DNA from: Pseudomonadota bacterium
GTDB taxonomy: Bacteria; Pseudomonadota; Gammaproteobacteria; Steroidobacterales; Steroidobacteraceae
Length of the DNA: 35,481 nucleotides
NCBI GenBank assembly: GCA_021787615.1
Contig: JAJYLP010000031.1
Span: forward strand, 1 to 35,481
Direction: 5' to 3'
Shown: one piece after another, positions 9,029 through 18,487 of the stretch
How positions within the stretch are numbered: the stretch's first letter is position 1
Layout: every line of letters starts with the position of its first letter
Program-made: the position numbers and the translations under genes
Notes under the pieces: model-generated
Seen by the model: the letters and a program-made list of their open reading frames with translations, nothing else
What the model was told of the DNA's origin: nothing
Database searches by the model: none

Positions 9029-10360
9029 TCAGTGTGCCGCACGGCGAGCGAAGCTCACGGTATAGGAGCCGGCTTTCTTCGGATCCGGAACGATCTTCGC
9101 ATCACCGGACAGGGTGAGCACCCATCCCCTGCCACGCACCGTGCGGCCGGCAACCGAGGGCGGCGCTGCAACCGTGAGGGCGTGGAAGCGGCCATCGATC
9201 AGCGCATCACCATGCGAGACGACGATCCGACCCCAAGGCGCGCTCACCATGATGTGATGGTAGACAGCGCCGTAGCGCCCCAGGCGCTGCAGATTCGTGG
9301 GATTGAAGCCGATCTTGAAACGCTGCAGCGGCAGGCGCAATGTCCGTCCCACCACAAGCTCGGCCCGGTACGCTGCGTCGCGCTTTGCTTCCTTCGCTGC
9401 GCGCGCCGCTTCTTGCCGCTCAATGGCGGCGCCGCCATAGCGCGCGAGAATCGCCTGCGCCGCATGGGCCGGCGGCGTGACAACCTTGATGCCGTACGCC
9501 CTCGCTGCAAGAGCCGCAATCGAAGTCTTCATCGTCACCATGCCTCGCCAGTGCGGTTCGACGGCATCGAGCAGTTCCGAGTACGCCGGCCCGATGGCGA
9601 AGAAGAAGGCGCGCGCATAGCTTGGCGCCTTCTCGACGAGGTTCATGTCGTGCAGCGTGTACGCGAGGCGGTGTGAGGGAGGCAGGCCGACATCGATGCC
9701 GGTGGACTCCGCGAGCCCCTCCATGATGTCGAGTACGTGCTCCGGCCCGACAGTCGACGGGAGGATCGCGTGACGATAGGCGCGCAGCTCGAGCGCATCC
9801 GTCAGCGCCTTCTTGCGCGCGATGCCCCTCGAGGTCAACGCCGCGCGCAGCGCGTGAATCTCCCCGCGCAGCCAGATCCGCCCCGATTCCGTGTCGAGCG
9901 CCGGATCGCCGGAAATCATGGCGTCGGCGTTTCGGGAGCCTTTAACAACGAACCCCAGCTTGGGCTGAATGCGGTGAAAGGACTCGTGCATGAGGGTGAC
10001 CGCCTGCTCATCGGCATCGCCGGCGAGCGGCCAGATGATCTGGGCAAAGCGAATGCCACGGTATTCGAAAGGCGCGTTCGCGATCGGCTCACTGGCCGGG
10101 AGCGTAAATCGGTAGTACGCGCCGCTGCGCTTTGCGCCCGGGAGCCGCACGTTCGCGATCGCCGCGTGGGTCCGCGGATCGGCGAGCATGAGCGGGCCGC
10201 AGAGAGTGCGGCCCCAGAGGCGGCCTCCGTCTGCGCTGCATAGCGCATGAGCGCGCAAAAACACGGCCCGCGCCGCGGCAACCGGAATGGGCGGCGCACC
10301 TGCCCCGCGCGCCACAGGGATCGCGAGCACGAGCGACGCCAGAGCCACAGCCGTCTTCAT
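9029..10360 (-). CDS. Secreted HExxH protein, possible zinc peptidase
   Basis: A 443-residue product. The ATG at 10360 follows GGGGAG by 7 bp and opens a signal peptide (MKTAVALASLVLAIPVARGAGA); the frame runs further upstream to 10534 without signal-like content. HESFH at residues 125-129 (VTLMHESFHRIQPK) matches the zinc-binding HExxH of metallopeptidases. About 85 residues later, MEGLAESTGI (Glu214, Glu218) could give the third ligand, as in gluzincins. A charged, Ala/Arg/Lys-rich helix (residues about 335-355) precedes a C-terminal beta-rich domain ending in SYTVSFARR. No standard peptidase family is recognised, so peptidase activity is inferred from the motif only. Export to the periplasm is likely. 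It appears monocistronic. Confidence 0.75.
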   Translation of the reverse strand: MKTAVALASLVLAIPVARGAGAPPIPVAAARAVFLRAHALCSADGGRLWGRTLCGPLMLADPRTHAAIANVRLPGAKRSGAYYRFTLPASEPIANAPFEYRGIRFAQIIWPLAGDADEQAVTLMHESFHRIQPKLGFVVKGSRNADAMISGDPALDTESGRIWLRGEIHALRAALTSRGIARKKALTDALELRAYRHAILPSTVGPEHVLDIMEGLAESTGIDVGLPPSHRLAYTLHDMNLVEKAPSYARAFFFAIGPAYSELLDAVEPHWRGMVTMKTSIAALAARAYGIKVVTPPAHAAQAILARYGGAAIERQEAARAAKEAKRDAAYRAELVVGRTLRLPLQRFKIGFNPTNLQRLGRYGAVYHHIMVSAPWGRIVVSHGDALIDGRFHALTVAAPPSVAGRTVRGRGWVLTLSGDAKIVPDPKKAGSYTVSFARRAAH

Positions 10361-11080
10361 AACTGAACTCCCCAGGGACGTTGCGTCCACGTTCAATCGC
10401 TTGCGGCTGTTTCGTTGGTGACGTCCGTCTCCGTGAGTGCCGAAGCAATTGTGATTGTTGTGCATCGTGACACCTTGCGCTGCCAACGCGGCGATGACAC
10501 CGAGGAAGATGCTTCGGTAGTGTAGGACGGTCATTCAACCTGTTCAAGCAGTGCGCGCAGCCGGTGTGCGCACCGGGATCGTGGGTGACGCGGTCCGAAC
10601 GTGACGCACCGACACCTCAGACTGTGGCTCGCGATAACGGTCATTGGCGTGGAAGTCGCGCGGCGCGAGGTTAGCCGCGAGCTTGATTCGTGCCGCCGCC
10701 AGATAGACCGTGACCGACACGCCACTTCTAAAGTTGACACGGCCCTGGTTGCGCCGCCAACGCTCGCCAGCCCCGCTGGGATCGTTTGATGAGCAGGTCA
10801 TCAAAGACATTGCAGCCGAATTGCGGCTAGCGCCCCCGCAGGATGACTGTCCGTCCGGTCCGGGCCGTTGCGCCGTGGCAATTTCTACAATTCCCCGGGG
10901 ATGATCGCCTTGGCGCGGACCGCGGCTTTGGCCGAATGAGGGACGCATCACGCTATGCGGCGCACGGGGTCGAGAATAAGTAAAGCCGAGATGGCCATCG
11001 GCAACGACATGCGATGACGGTCACTGTCCGGCCCACCGCGATCTGTCAGGGTTGGGACCACAGGCAACGAGGGCATTGTC
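10361..11080. other. 720-bp stretch without recognised gene
   Basis: The only sizeable minus-strand frame, in 10544-10951, has Ser/Arg-rich, low-complexity content and no clear ribosome-binding site. Plus-strand frames are short. The stretch may be degraded coding sequence, but no family could be recognised in any frame. Confidence 0.4.
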
Positions 11081-11290
11081 ATGATCAGAAGTCTGCATTA
11101 TCAGGAGACCGACGATCGACAGGCGCCGCAGTTCAGCGAGCAGTATCTGCTTGAGCGGCTGATGGTCGCCGGCGTCGGGTGCCTTGATGACTGGCGCGCG
11201 CTCTCTGCACGTGCGAGACGCAATATTTTCGGGATCACCGCCGGCATGGCACGGGCTATCGACCGGATGGCGAAAGCACAGCAGAAGTGA
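11081..11290 (+). CDS. Small hypothetical protein, 69 residues
   Basis: An ATG at 11081 with GAGGG about 8 bp upstream encodes a soluble, helix-rich protein. It has amphipathic segments (FSEQYLLERLMVAGV, LDDWRALSARARRNIFGIT, MARAIDRMAKAQQK) with ordinary amino-acid balance, unlike the shadow frames around it. A helix-loop-helix in which LDDWRAL follows a turn resembles small DNA- or protein-binding modules, but no family is recognised. It stands alone, with 241 bp of empty sequence before the convergent GNAT gene. It is plausible as a real gene from its ribosome-binding site and composition; conservation would decide. Confidence 0.45.
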   Translation: MIRSLHYQETDDRQAPQFSEQYLLERLMVAGVGCLDDWRALSARARRNIFGITAGMARAIDRMAKAQQK

Positions 11291-11531
11291 CCACATGCCA
11301 GGGCGAGGATAGTCCCGTCTCAAGATTATTGAGCGCGTGATCGCCTCCGTTGCGGCGCACTGGCGAGTCGCAAGGATCGAGAACGCGGCGCACAGCGCAA
11401 GCCGAGCATCGGGGATTCGGGAACGGCGACCCAGGGTCGGCTTGGTCTGCCGGCGGCTTGCGGTCGATGCGCGGCAATCCGCCACGGTTCGGCTCGCTTC
11501 GCAAGGTTCGCCGACCGACAGGCTGCCGCAG

Positions 11532-11987
11532 CTATTTTGCGTAGCGTAGATGGATCAGGGGATACGGGCGCCCGCCGCTGGCCAGCGGGGAACGACCGAT
11601 TCGCGCAAATCCCAGGTGCGCATAGAAGCCGACGGCCTGCGGATTCTGCTCGTTCACATCGGTCGACAGCAGCGGGTACCGTCTGAGCGCCTCCTCAACG
11701 AGCGTTCGACCGCCGCCGCAACCACGATGATCCGGATCCACAAAGAGCGCCCCCCTGTGGCCGCCATGGAGCAGCATGAAGCCGACTACCCTACCGGCTT
11801 CGTTTACCGCGAGATCGAGGGACGCCGTGCCCGGGAAGGCGGCGACTTCCGCCTCTATTGCGCCGCGGTCCTCACGCGTAACGAAGCCATGCGGTGCATC
11901 AACTGCCTGCCGCCATACCTCCTTGACTCGAGCGCCGTCGTCCGGGGTGGATTTTCTCAGTCGTATCTCAGGCGCGCAGTTCATCAT
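11532..11987 (-). CDS. GNAT-family N-acetyltransferase
   Basis: A 151-residue single-domain GNAT enzyme that moves an acetyl group from acetyl-CoA to an amine. The domain starts IRLRKSTPDDGARVKEVW. Acetyl-CoA-binding motif A is ALFVDPDHRGCGGGRTLVEEAL, with the Q/RxxGxG core in RGCGGG. Motif B, VNEQNPQAVGFYAHLGFARIG, is complete including the Asn and Tyr often used in catalysis. ATG codons at 11987 and 11984 are adjacent and either may be used; no strong ribosome-binding site is seen. The open frame continues upstream to 12290 without GNAT-like content. The substrate is unknown, though the layout resembles YafP/PhnO-size acetyltransferases acting on small molecules. No neighbour suggests a pathway. 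Confidence 0.88.
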   Translation of the reverse strand: MMNCAPEIRLRKSTPDDGARVKEVWRQAVDAPHGFVTREDRGAIEAEVAAFPGTASLDLAVNEAGRVVGFMLLHGGHRGALFVDPDHRGCGGGRTLVEEALRRYPLLSTDVNEQNPQAVGFYAHLGFARIGRSPLASGGRPYPLIHLRYAK

Positions 11988-12658
11988 CGGCGAGAGCGTT
12001 CGAGGGCGTGAAGGCAAGTGATCCTGGTATCGCGCCAGGCGCGGACTCATGGCGATGAGCGGCCACTTGACCGCTGCGTCGCGCCGCAAGGCACATGCCG
12101 GGAGTATTCCCCCGGTCGAAAGCGATATTTTTGGATGTCGCCCGAACGTGATCACTACGTCCTGACGTCCGTCGGCGATCAGAATGGTCATCGGAGTCGC
12201 CGGAGGCGGCAGCGTCGCGCGCCGTTCAGACTGACCGGTTCGTGCAGCGAAAATACGGGGAAGCGTGTCCGGCGTGGAGCTCTCGAGCATGCGCCCGCCG
12301 GCGGTGGCGTGGCTCGATGGGCTCGAGGACGGCGGACGACTCCTGCCGATCCTGATGATGGACGAGGACTTTCCGTCGACGAGGAAGAGCGCTTTCGATT
12401 TCTCCAGAATGACGCGAACCGGGCTTTATGTCTTGCTGCGCCGCCATGTGAGCACGTTCGCGGCGCGGGACCGCACGAATTTGCGAACCGCAGCCCACTC
12501 GGTTGGAGCGGACAAGTTTGGATCAGCGGTGACCGCGCAGACACGTTTCAATGCCACGTTCAGGCTCCTAACCGCCGGTCCTGTGATCGGCAAGCGGATC
12601 TGGCAGAATCCGCCGCAGGATTCGCGGCTCACGCCGCATGATGCTCTTCGGCTCGCCT
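11988..12658. other. 671-bp stretch without recognised gene
   Basis: Frames on both strands overlap heavily and none shows family motifs or a good ribosome-binding site. It must include the promoters of the divergent GNAT gene and the cyclophilin gene. Part may be eroded coding DNA. Confidence 0.4.
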
Positions 12659-13606
12659 ATGAACATGACCTCCAGAATCCTGGCGCCCCTGGCCCTGCTG
12701 CTCTGTCTGCCGGCGCTCGCGGACTCCCCCAAGAGCCCTGCGCCCAAGGGCAAACACACGCAGTCCGTCGCGCAGATACTCGCCGAATCCAAGCCCTGGG
12801 AATGGCGCAGGCCGAATCCCGAAAACCTCCTGGTGATGCGTCTTCCTGCCGGGCGTGTCGTCATGGAGCTCGACCCAGCCTACGCGCCGCTGCACGTAGC
12901 GAATATCAGGACTTTGGTCAGGGAGCATTACTTCGACGGCCTGGCGATCGTGCGGGTGCAGGATGACTTCGTCGCCCAGTGGGATGATCCCGAGGCGGAC
13001 GACGGAGGCGATCCGCGCAAGATCCGCTCCCTCGGGACAGCCAAGGTGACTCTGCCCCCGGAATTTACCCGCCCTATTTCGCACTCGCTCCCTTGGGTAA
13101 GGCTTCCGGACGGCGACCTCTACGCTCCCGAGGTGGGATATTCGGAGGATTTTCCAGCTGCGCGGGATCCGGCCCGAAATGAGACCTGGCTGGTGCACTG
13201 CTATGGGACGCTGGGCGTCGCCCGGGACGATGCGCCCGACTCGGGCAACGGGAGCGCTCTTTACGTCGTCATTGGCCAGGCGCCCCGGCGGCTCGATCGG
13301 AATCTGACCGTCGTCGGGCGCGTCATTGAGGGCATGGATAGGCTGTCGACCCTCCGTCGTGGACGCGGCCCGCTCGGCTTTTACGCCCACCCGCAGGATC
13401 GCACGCCCATCCTGGATATCCGGGTCGCCGCCGACCTGCCGCCGGCGCAGCGGCCAAACATAGAGATTCTCCGCACCCACAGCCCCACGTTCCAGAGACT
13501 CCTGCAGGCGACACGCTACCCGGATAGCGCTTTCTATGTAACGCCGCCCGGCAAGGTGGACATCTGTGCCGTGCCGGTGCCCGTGCGCCAACGGCCCAAG
13601 TCCTGA
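12659..13606 (+). CDS. Periplasmic cyclophilin-type peptidyl-prolyl isomerase
   Basis: A product of about 315 residues with an N-terminal signal peptide (MTSRILAPLALLLCLPALA, cut before DSPK). The central domain follows the cyclophilin order: VMELDPAYAPLHVANIRTLV (strand, then the 'AP..V.NF' helix of the family), HYFDGLAIVRVQDDFVAQWDD (FDG..F.RV..F..Q.GD), GTLGVAR, SGNGSALYVVIGQAPRRLD (S..SQFFI) and VVGRVIEGMD (FG.V..GMD). It speeds cis-trans change at prolines of exported proteins. Some catalytic positions differ (the Arg of FHR is kept in the RV position, and the Gln of 'SQFFI' reads A-LYVV), so activity may be reduced. Possible starts are 12638, 12659 and 12665, none with a strong ribosome-binding site; 12659 was chosen because it opens the signal peptide. 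Confidence 0.85.
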   Translation: MNMTSRILAPLALLLCLPALADSPKSPAPKGKHTQSVAQILAESKPWEWRRPNPENLLVMRLPAGRVVMELDPAYAPLHVANIRTLVREHYFDGLAIVRVQDDFVAQWDDPEADDGGDPRKIRSLGTAKVTLPPEFTRPISHSLPWVRLPDGDLYAPEVGYSEDFPAARDPARNETWLVHCYGTLGVARDDAPDSGNGSALYVVIGQAPRRLDRNLTVVGRVIEGMDRLSTLRRGRGPLGFYAHPQDRTPILDIRVAADLPPAQRPNIEILRTHSPTFQRLLQATRYPDSAFYVTPPGKVDICAVPVPVRQRPKS

Positions 13607-14549
13607 ATACGCAGGTGCGAGAGCGGGCGTGATGTTTGTCGAGGGTGGGCGGGATGGCCGGCGACAGGATGGATTGCAGCCCATCAACGCATGTATCAGG
13701 CCGCCCGAGCAGAGTCCCTATTGCATCGCCGCGAGCGTCATAGTTATGAAGTCGATCAGTTCGAGCCGCGCCTCGGCGAAATCAATCGCCACCCAAAAAC
13801 TCTACTCTGTAAGCTCGGCAACACACTCCGCGGCGCGACGATAGGGCAACCTTGAGCACAACGCGCTTGTGCGCCCTGAGCTGGACGGGGAGATGATTCC
13901 GTTCGTGGTCATTTGCGGCTGCGCATTGACCGAGAATCGAGCGGGCCAGCCAATGCGTCGCGCCCCGCAGCCGCTGATTCACCCGCCGGGTCAGCCGGTC
14001 ATTGCGCCCTGGCTGGCGCGCTTTGATGTTCGTCTCCTACGGGGTCCGAAGCTTGACAGATGGACGACACCCGGTTCCTGCAGGCTCGCGTGGTCTCATA
14101 CCCGCAAAGCATGGCGTTGCGGCACCGATTGCCGCACCTCACGCGGGAGGCGATCACAGCGTGCAGCCCGTAGGGTCCTGCACGGGTGTCGCCATCATTG
14201 ATGCAGAGGCGGCCTTCCCAGCGGGGGCTTCCGGCCAAAGAGTGACGCTCGGCGCGATGACGCAGGTTTGCCGGGACAAATGCAATGGACCCATCGCGGT
14301 AAACAGGTTGTGCCCTCGCGGTTCCAATCCATCGCGTACTGCCCGCGGAGTCTCCGATCGCATGATTGGTGAATCGTGCCGCTGTCCGGTTGGGTTGGAA
14401 TGGCGTAATCTTCAATCGCGGGCGGGTGTTCCGGCCAGCTGTTTGGCTGGCGCTTCCGCTCTTGCGACCGGATCTCAGTGTGACGGGCGCGTCCCGCTGA
14501 GGACGGGCAGCGCGACGTGCGCGGCGAATGGACGCCCCGGAGCAGATGG
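13607..14549. other. 943-bp stretch without recognised gene
   Basis: Several frames of 60-180 codons occur on both strands but they shadow one another, and none has motifs, signal sequences or a persuasive ribosome-binding site. With the equally empty stretch 14937-15964 it forms a low-coding zone around a single lipoprotein gene. Old, eroded genes are possible. Confidence 0.4.
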
Positions 14550-14936
14550 ATGAGGCCGAACCGATACCTTGCCGCGCTCTTCTCAGGCGTTGTGCTGCTC
14601 GCCTGCCTCTCAGGTTGCGCCAGCGTCCCGAGCGCTGAGCGTGTCAGGACTCGCTCCGTCGCGATAGGTCCCGCTATGCCGCAGGCCCTGCGCACGCGAG
14701 ATCACCACAATGCATTCGTCGCGGATGTGGTCCCCGTACTGAAGAAGACCGGCAACGTTCTGCTCGACATCGTTACCGCAGTTCTGCCCGAGCCGGACTC
14801 CAGAGTGGGCATTTGGACCCATGGGTTCGACTACTCGGACGGTCTGACCGGATTCGACCGGGACGGGGACGAGGGCACCACCGGTTGCATTACGAACACC
14901 GCTTTGCAGTGGTGCCCGTACTTCCTCGGGCCATGA
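14550..14936 (+). CDS. Small lipoprotein, hypothetical
   Basis: A 128-residue protein. The ATG at 14550 has CCGGAG 7 bp upstream, and the N-terminus is a clear lipoprotein signal (RYLAALFSGVVLLACLSGC, lipobox LSGC, Cys about residue 23). After a short linker there is a hydrophobic segment (VLKKTGNVLLDIVTAVLP) and a polar C-terminus with two Cys (GCITNTALQWCPYFLG). It would be anchored in the outer or inner membrane from the periplasmic side. No family is recognised. It sits between two long empty stretches, so co-transcription with a neighbour is not indicated. The signal, lipobox and ribosome-binding site argue that it is a true gene. Confidence 0.65.
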   Translation: MRPNRYLAALFSGVVLLACLSGCASVPSAERVRTRSVAIGPAMPQALRTRDHHNAFVADVVPVLKKTGNVLLDIVTAVLPEPDSRVGIWTHGFDYSDGLTGFDRDGDEGTTGCITNTALQWCPYFLGP

Positions 14937-15964
14937 AACGGCCGCCGCGGAGTCACCTGTCCGCGCCTGGCGGCTCGGAGCAACGTGGACGACAGTCGCA
15001 GTGCGTACAGCGGACTTACTGAGCCCGTTGCAAATAGAGTAGTCGCACGGTCGGGTGAATTGCGCAGGCATTCTCGAATTCAGACACGATCGGATCGTGA
15101 GCGGCGCGAAGGCTTGACCGTTACCTGTCGCATCGCTGACGCGCAGGGCCGCCAGGCAGTAGCCAATGCCGATGCTCGGCGAATCTTCTCATCGAAACGG
15201 GCCTCGATTGAGACCCGCACTGTCCGGTAACCGCCCGGCCTTGATTTCCGGCCACGATGCGTGTCGGCCCAAAGTCAGATGGATGATGGCCGTTATGTGT
15301 TTGCCGTACCCGCTAGCGCAGTGTTCATGCGCGCTGCCGCGCCCACTGTGAGCCCCGCGACGGCTCTCCCGGCTGCCGAGGGAGACCAGGGGCCGCTCGG
15401 AACCGGATGGGCCGCTTGCGGGCGGGTTGGCTGCGCGACCATTGACGGACATGCGAGCTGGTCGCCGTCCGCTTGGAACGTGCAATGGCCGGCGTTCCCA
15501 TGTCTTGCAGAACGCGGTGTTTCCCTCGCGAGCGCCCAATGCGCGGCTGTCGCTACGAAAACAGCCGTCGTATGAGATCTCCGTCGGGCGCGATTGCGAG
15601 GCTTTGGGCTGCCTGATTGCGCGCCCGCCGTCGCCCATGTGGCGGGTGGAAACACCGTTTACGCTTGTGGAGGGCTGCCTTTGAGAGCTCCCTGGCGCTT
15701 GCCGGGTCGGGCCGCGGCGCCACCGACTCGATTGCGACCTCCGTCGCCTCGGGCAAGTTCTTTCTGGCTGACGGTTGGCAGGTCGTTGACCGGGCATTCT
15801 CGTCGGAGGTGCCCTGAACTGGAACAGTGTCGTCCCATTGCACGAACGCTCCCGGGCAGGGCGACATGCCGCGCCTCTGCGCCGACCAAGACGGGCAGCG
15901 CCGGATAGACTGCGCCCGCTCTCGGGTAAGAACCGCGGGAATAGAGCGCAATAAGGGGGGAATC
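14937..15964. other. 1.0-kb stretch without recognised gene
   Basis: Minus-strand frames up to about 200 codons are Arg/Ser/Pro-rich shadows. A plus-strand frame near 15680-15815 ends in protein-like text (SIATSVASGKFFLADGW), but its upstream part is interrupted and no family is recognised; it may be a remnant. The last 100 bp carry the leader of the MFS gene with AGGGGGG before its ATG. Confidence 0.4.
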
Positions 15965-17575
15965 ATGCCTAGGGTCACCGTGCTTGATCGCGCTAGAACG
16001 ATCGCCACGCCGCAGTTCAACCGCTGGCTGGTGCCGCCGGCCGCGCTGTGCATCCACTTGTGCATTGGCATGGCTTACGGATTCTCGGTGTTCTGGCTGC
16101 CGATGTCGCACCTCGTTGCCAATGCCAATCCCGCGGTGTGCGCCGCCCAGGGATTTCTCGCGCAACTTACCACGACCCGGTGCAACTGGAGTGTCCCGGC
16201 GGAAGCACATATTTTCGAGACATTCATCGCGGTGCTCGGGATCTCCGCTGCGATCTGGGGTGGGTGGCTCGAGCACGCAGGTCCGCGCAAGGCGGGTTTC
16301 ATCGCCGCGCTGTGCTGGGGCGGCGGCCTCATCCTGGGCGGCGTGGGCGTCGCCATACACCAGCTCTGGCTCGTGTACCTCGGGGCGGGCGTGCTGGGGG
16401 GCATCGGGCAGGGTTTGGGATACATCACGCCCGTGTCGACCCTGATCAAGTGGTTCCCGGACCGCCGGGGCCTTGCAACCGGCTTTGCGATCATGGGATA
16501 TGGCGGCGGCGCGATGATCGGGGCTCCGCTCGCGGTCTGGCTGATGGCCCGGTATGCCCATGACGGAATGCAGGGCGTAGCGGCCGCGCTGATCATCCTC
16601 GGTGTGATTTACCTCGTCGTGATGTCGATTGGCGCCTTCGGCTTTCGGGTTCCGCCCAGTGGCTGGCATCCCGAGGGCTACACACCCTCAGAGGCCGAGA
16701 GACAACGGGCGATGATCACGAGCCGCCACGTTCATCTCGGCCGCGCGCTGAAGACTCCGCAGTTCTGGCTAATCTGGCTCGTGCTGTGCCTCAACGTCAC
16801 CGCCGGCATCGGAGTGATCTCGATGGCGAGCCCGATGCTGCAGGATGTCTTTGGGGCAAAACTCATCGCGGGTGCTTCCAGCTCGCCGGGCGCAATGGAA
16901 GCGGCGATCGTCGCCGCAGCCGCAGGCCTCGTCGGTCTCATCAGCCTGTTCAACAGCCTGGGCCGTCTGTTCTGGGCGGCGTTCTCCGACTACATCGGGC
17001 GCAAGCAGACGTATTACACGTTCTTCATTGTGGGCATCGCGCTGTATGTGCTGCTGCCGACCTGGGGTCGTCTCGGCATCCCCGGTCTGTTTGTCCTCAG
17101 CATCTGCATCATCCTGACGATGTACGGCGGAGGCTTCTCCACGTTACCCGCCTACCTGGCCGACATATTTGGCACACAGATGGTCGGCGCCATACACGGG
17201 CGCCTGATCACGGCGTGGTCTGTCGCCGGAATCGCAGGGCCGGCGCTGATTGCGAGCCTGCGCCAGCACGAGCTTGATCAGGGCATTCCACGCGCCCAGG
17301 TCTATAACCTCACGCTGTACATCATGGCGGCGCTGCTCTTCGTTGGCCTCATCTGCAATGCGTTGGTAAAGCCGGTCGCCGACCGCCATTACATGTCGCA
17401 AGAGGAGCTCGCGCGGGAACGGGCCCTGCAGAGTGAACAGGGCAACGCTGATCAGGCCGCATCGGCCGCCCGAGGCAAGCCGGGATTTGTGACGCTGCTG
17501 GCCTGGCTCGCTGTGGGAGTGCCTTTTCTCATCGGTGTCTGGATTGCGCTTTCGAAGGGGTTCGCACTGCTCTGA
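15965..17575 (+). CDS. OFA-family MFS transporter with fused C-terminal small-subunit-like helix
   Basis: A 536-residue inner-membrane carrier. The ATG at 15965 has AGGGGGG 6-7 bp upstream. It has twelve MFS helices, with family marks: HLCIGMAYGFSVFWLPM in helix 1, GPRKAGF in loop 2-3, LGGIGQGLGYITPVSTLIKWFPDRRGLATG between helices 4 and 5, and GRLFWAAFSDYIGRKQTYY in the second half. These place it in the oxalate/formate antiporter (OFA) group, which exchanges small carboxylates. A charged linker (about 475-504) follows the twelfth helix, then a final extra helix at 505-536 (KPGFVTLLAWLAVGVPFLIG). That piece resembles the separate ~50-residue 'MFS transporter small subunit' often found next to OFA carriers. 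No oxalate- or formate-degrading gene is near, so the substrate is open. Confidence 0.9.
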   Translation: MPRVTVLDRARTIATPQFNRWLVPPAALCIHLCIGMAYGFSVFWLPMSHLVANANPAVCAAQGFLAQLTTTRCNWSVPAEAHIFETFIAVLGISAAIWGGWLEHAGPRKAGFIAALCWGGGLILGGVGVAIHQLWLVYLGAGVLGGIGQGLGYITPVSTLIKWFPDRRGLATGFAIMGYGGGAMIGAPLAVWLMARYAHDGMQGVAAALIILGVIYLVVMSIGAFGFRVPPSGWHPEGYTPSEAERQRAMITSRHVHLGRALKTPQFWLIWLVLCLNVTAGIGVISMASPMLQDVFGAKLIAGASSSPGAMEAAIVAAAAGLVGLISLFNSLGRLFWAAFSDYIGRKQTYYTFFIVGIALYVLLPTWGRLGIPGLFVLSICIILTMYGGGFSTLPAYLADIFGTQMVGAIHGRLITAWSVAGIAGPALIASLRQHELDQGIPRAQVYNLTLYIMAALLFVGLICNALVKPVADRHYMSQEELARERALQSEQGNADQAASAARGKPGFVTLLAWLAVGVPFLIGVWIALSKGFALL

Positions 17576-18487
17576 CTGCGCGCGGCGAGCTGAAGGACGT
17601 GAACAGGGCCGATCGCGCTCGCTGCGATCGACGACTTCGGTCCCGCCTAACTCGGCGCGCGAGCCATTGCGCACGTGATTCCCTGGGGCGGGGAACAGCC
17701 GGGTGGCGCAAGCTGGCGGAGAGTGTGTGCGCTGCTGGACATCCGATTCGAGATGGCGGGGCCCCAGCCGTCTGCCTCATGGTATGCAGCCGCTGCGGCG
17801 CTGACTGCAGCGCAACTGCGCGCATTGCCCGATCTTCTGCGCGACTGCGGTGGAAACGGCCAATAAAGTCATGTAACGAAAGACGCGAGAAATGGCGGAG
17901 AAGGATAGGCGTTGATCAATAGAGTCTTTCCGAATGCTACCTTTCGTTTAGGACATTAAAGTTCCGTACGAGCTTTTATCCAAGCCAGCGGGTTCTTCCG
18001 CGACGGCCCGCTCCGGCTCTGGGTGGTTCTATGCAAAATGCCTCATAGGCCAGAGAATTAAGAATAGCGCCAATGACTACTATCGACCATTTGTCACCAT
18101 TGGCTTAGGTTCATCAGGGGCTTCTGTTGCTTCGTGGCTAACTGCGTTACGGTTTACCATTTTCTTGAATTGCTGATTTACAATCTGAATTTCGACGAAG
18201 GCTCCATCGGTGCCGGGGCAACAACCCGGCGCAATCGTCCAACGGCCGTCAGCGATCTCGGACCGGACTTCCTGATACAAGCCGTTTTGCCCCGCGAGAA
18301 TTCACTATCCTGGTCAGCCGACGGGCGCATCCGCGGGGCATTTCATTGGCGGACTCACAATTCCATTGCTCGGAGCCAGATAAATTCAAAGATAGCGCTC
18401 CGCGCATGCGGGAAGCTGGCACGAAGCCCCTATTTCTCTCGCGGAGTTAAATCAGGCGTCAGACATGAACATCACGATCTCAATTGA
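17576..18487. other. 912-bp gene-poor stretch, AT-richer from about 17860 to 18200
   Basis: Base composition drops clearly below the GC-rich surroundings between about 17860 and 18200. A minus-strand frame at 18080-18280 (TTG start, 66 codons) has balanced composition, but no ribosome-binding site or family; I do not call it a gene. Three weak copies of the Tn7-like site lie at 17851-17975 and are listed separately. The shift in composition suggests acquired DNA. Confidence 0.45.
17851..17975. repeat. Three weak Tn7-like site matches, possible eroded transposon left end
   Basis: AATAAAGTC at 17862-17870, AATAGAGTCTTTCCGAAT at 17918-17935 and ACATTAAAGTTCCGTACG at 17953-17970 all point the same way and resemble the sites at 25139-25288. 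TGG at 17851, 8 nt before the first copy, would stand where a TGT terminus is expected. Matches are partial and could be chance in AT-rich DNA. No target duplication matching the 25128-25131 spacer is seen. Confidence 0.25.

Noticed and set aside
18080-18280. 66-codon minus-strand frame in the AT-rich patch
   Set aside because: Composition is balanced, but it has only a TTG start, no ribosome-binding site and no recognised family.
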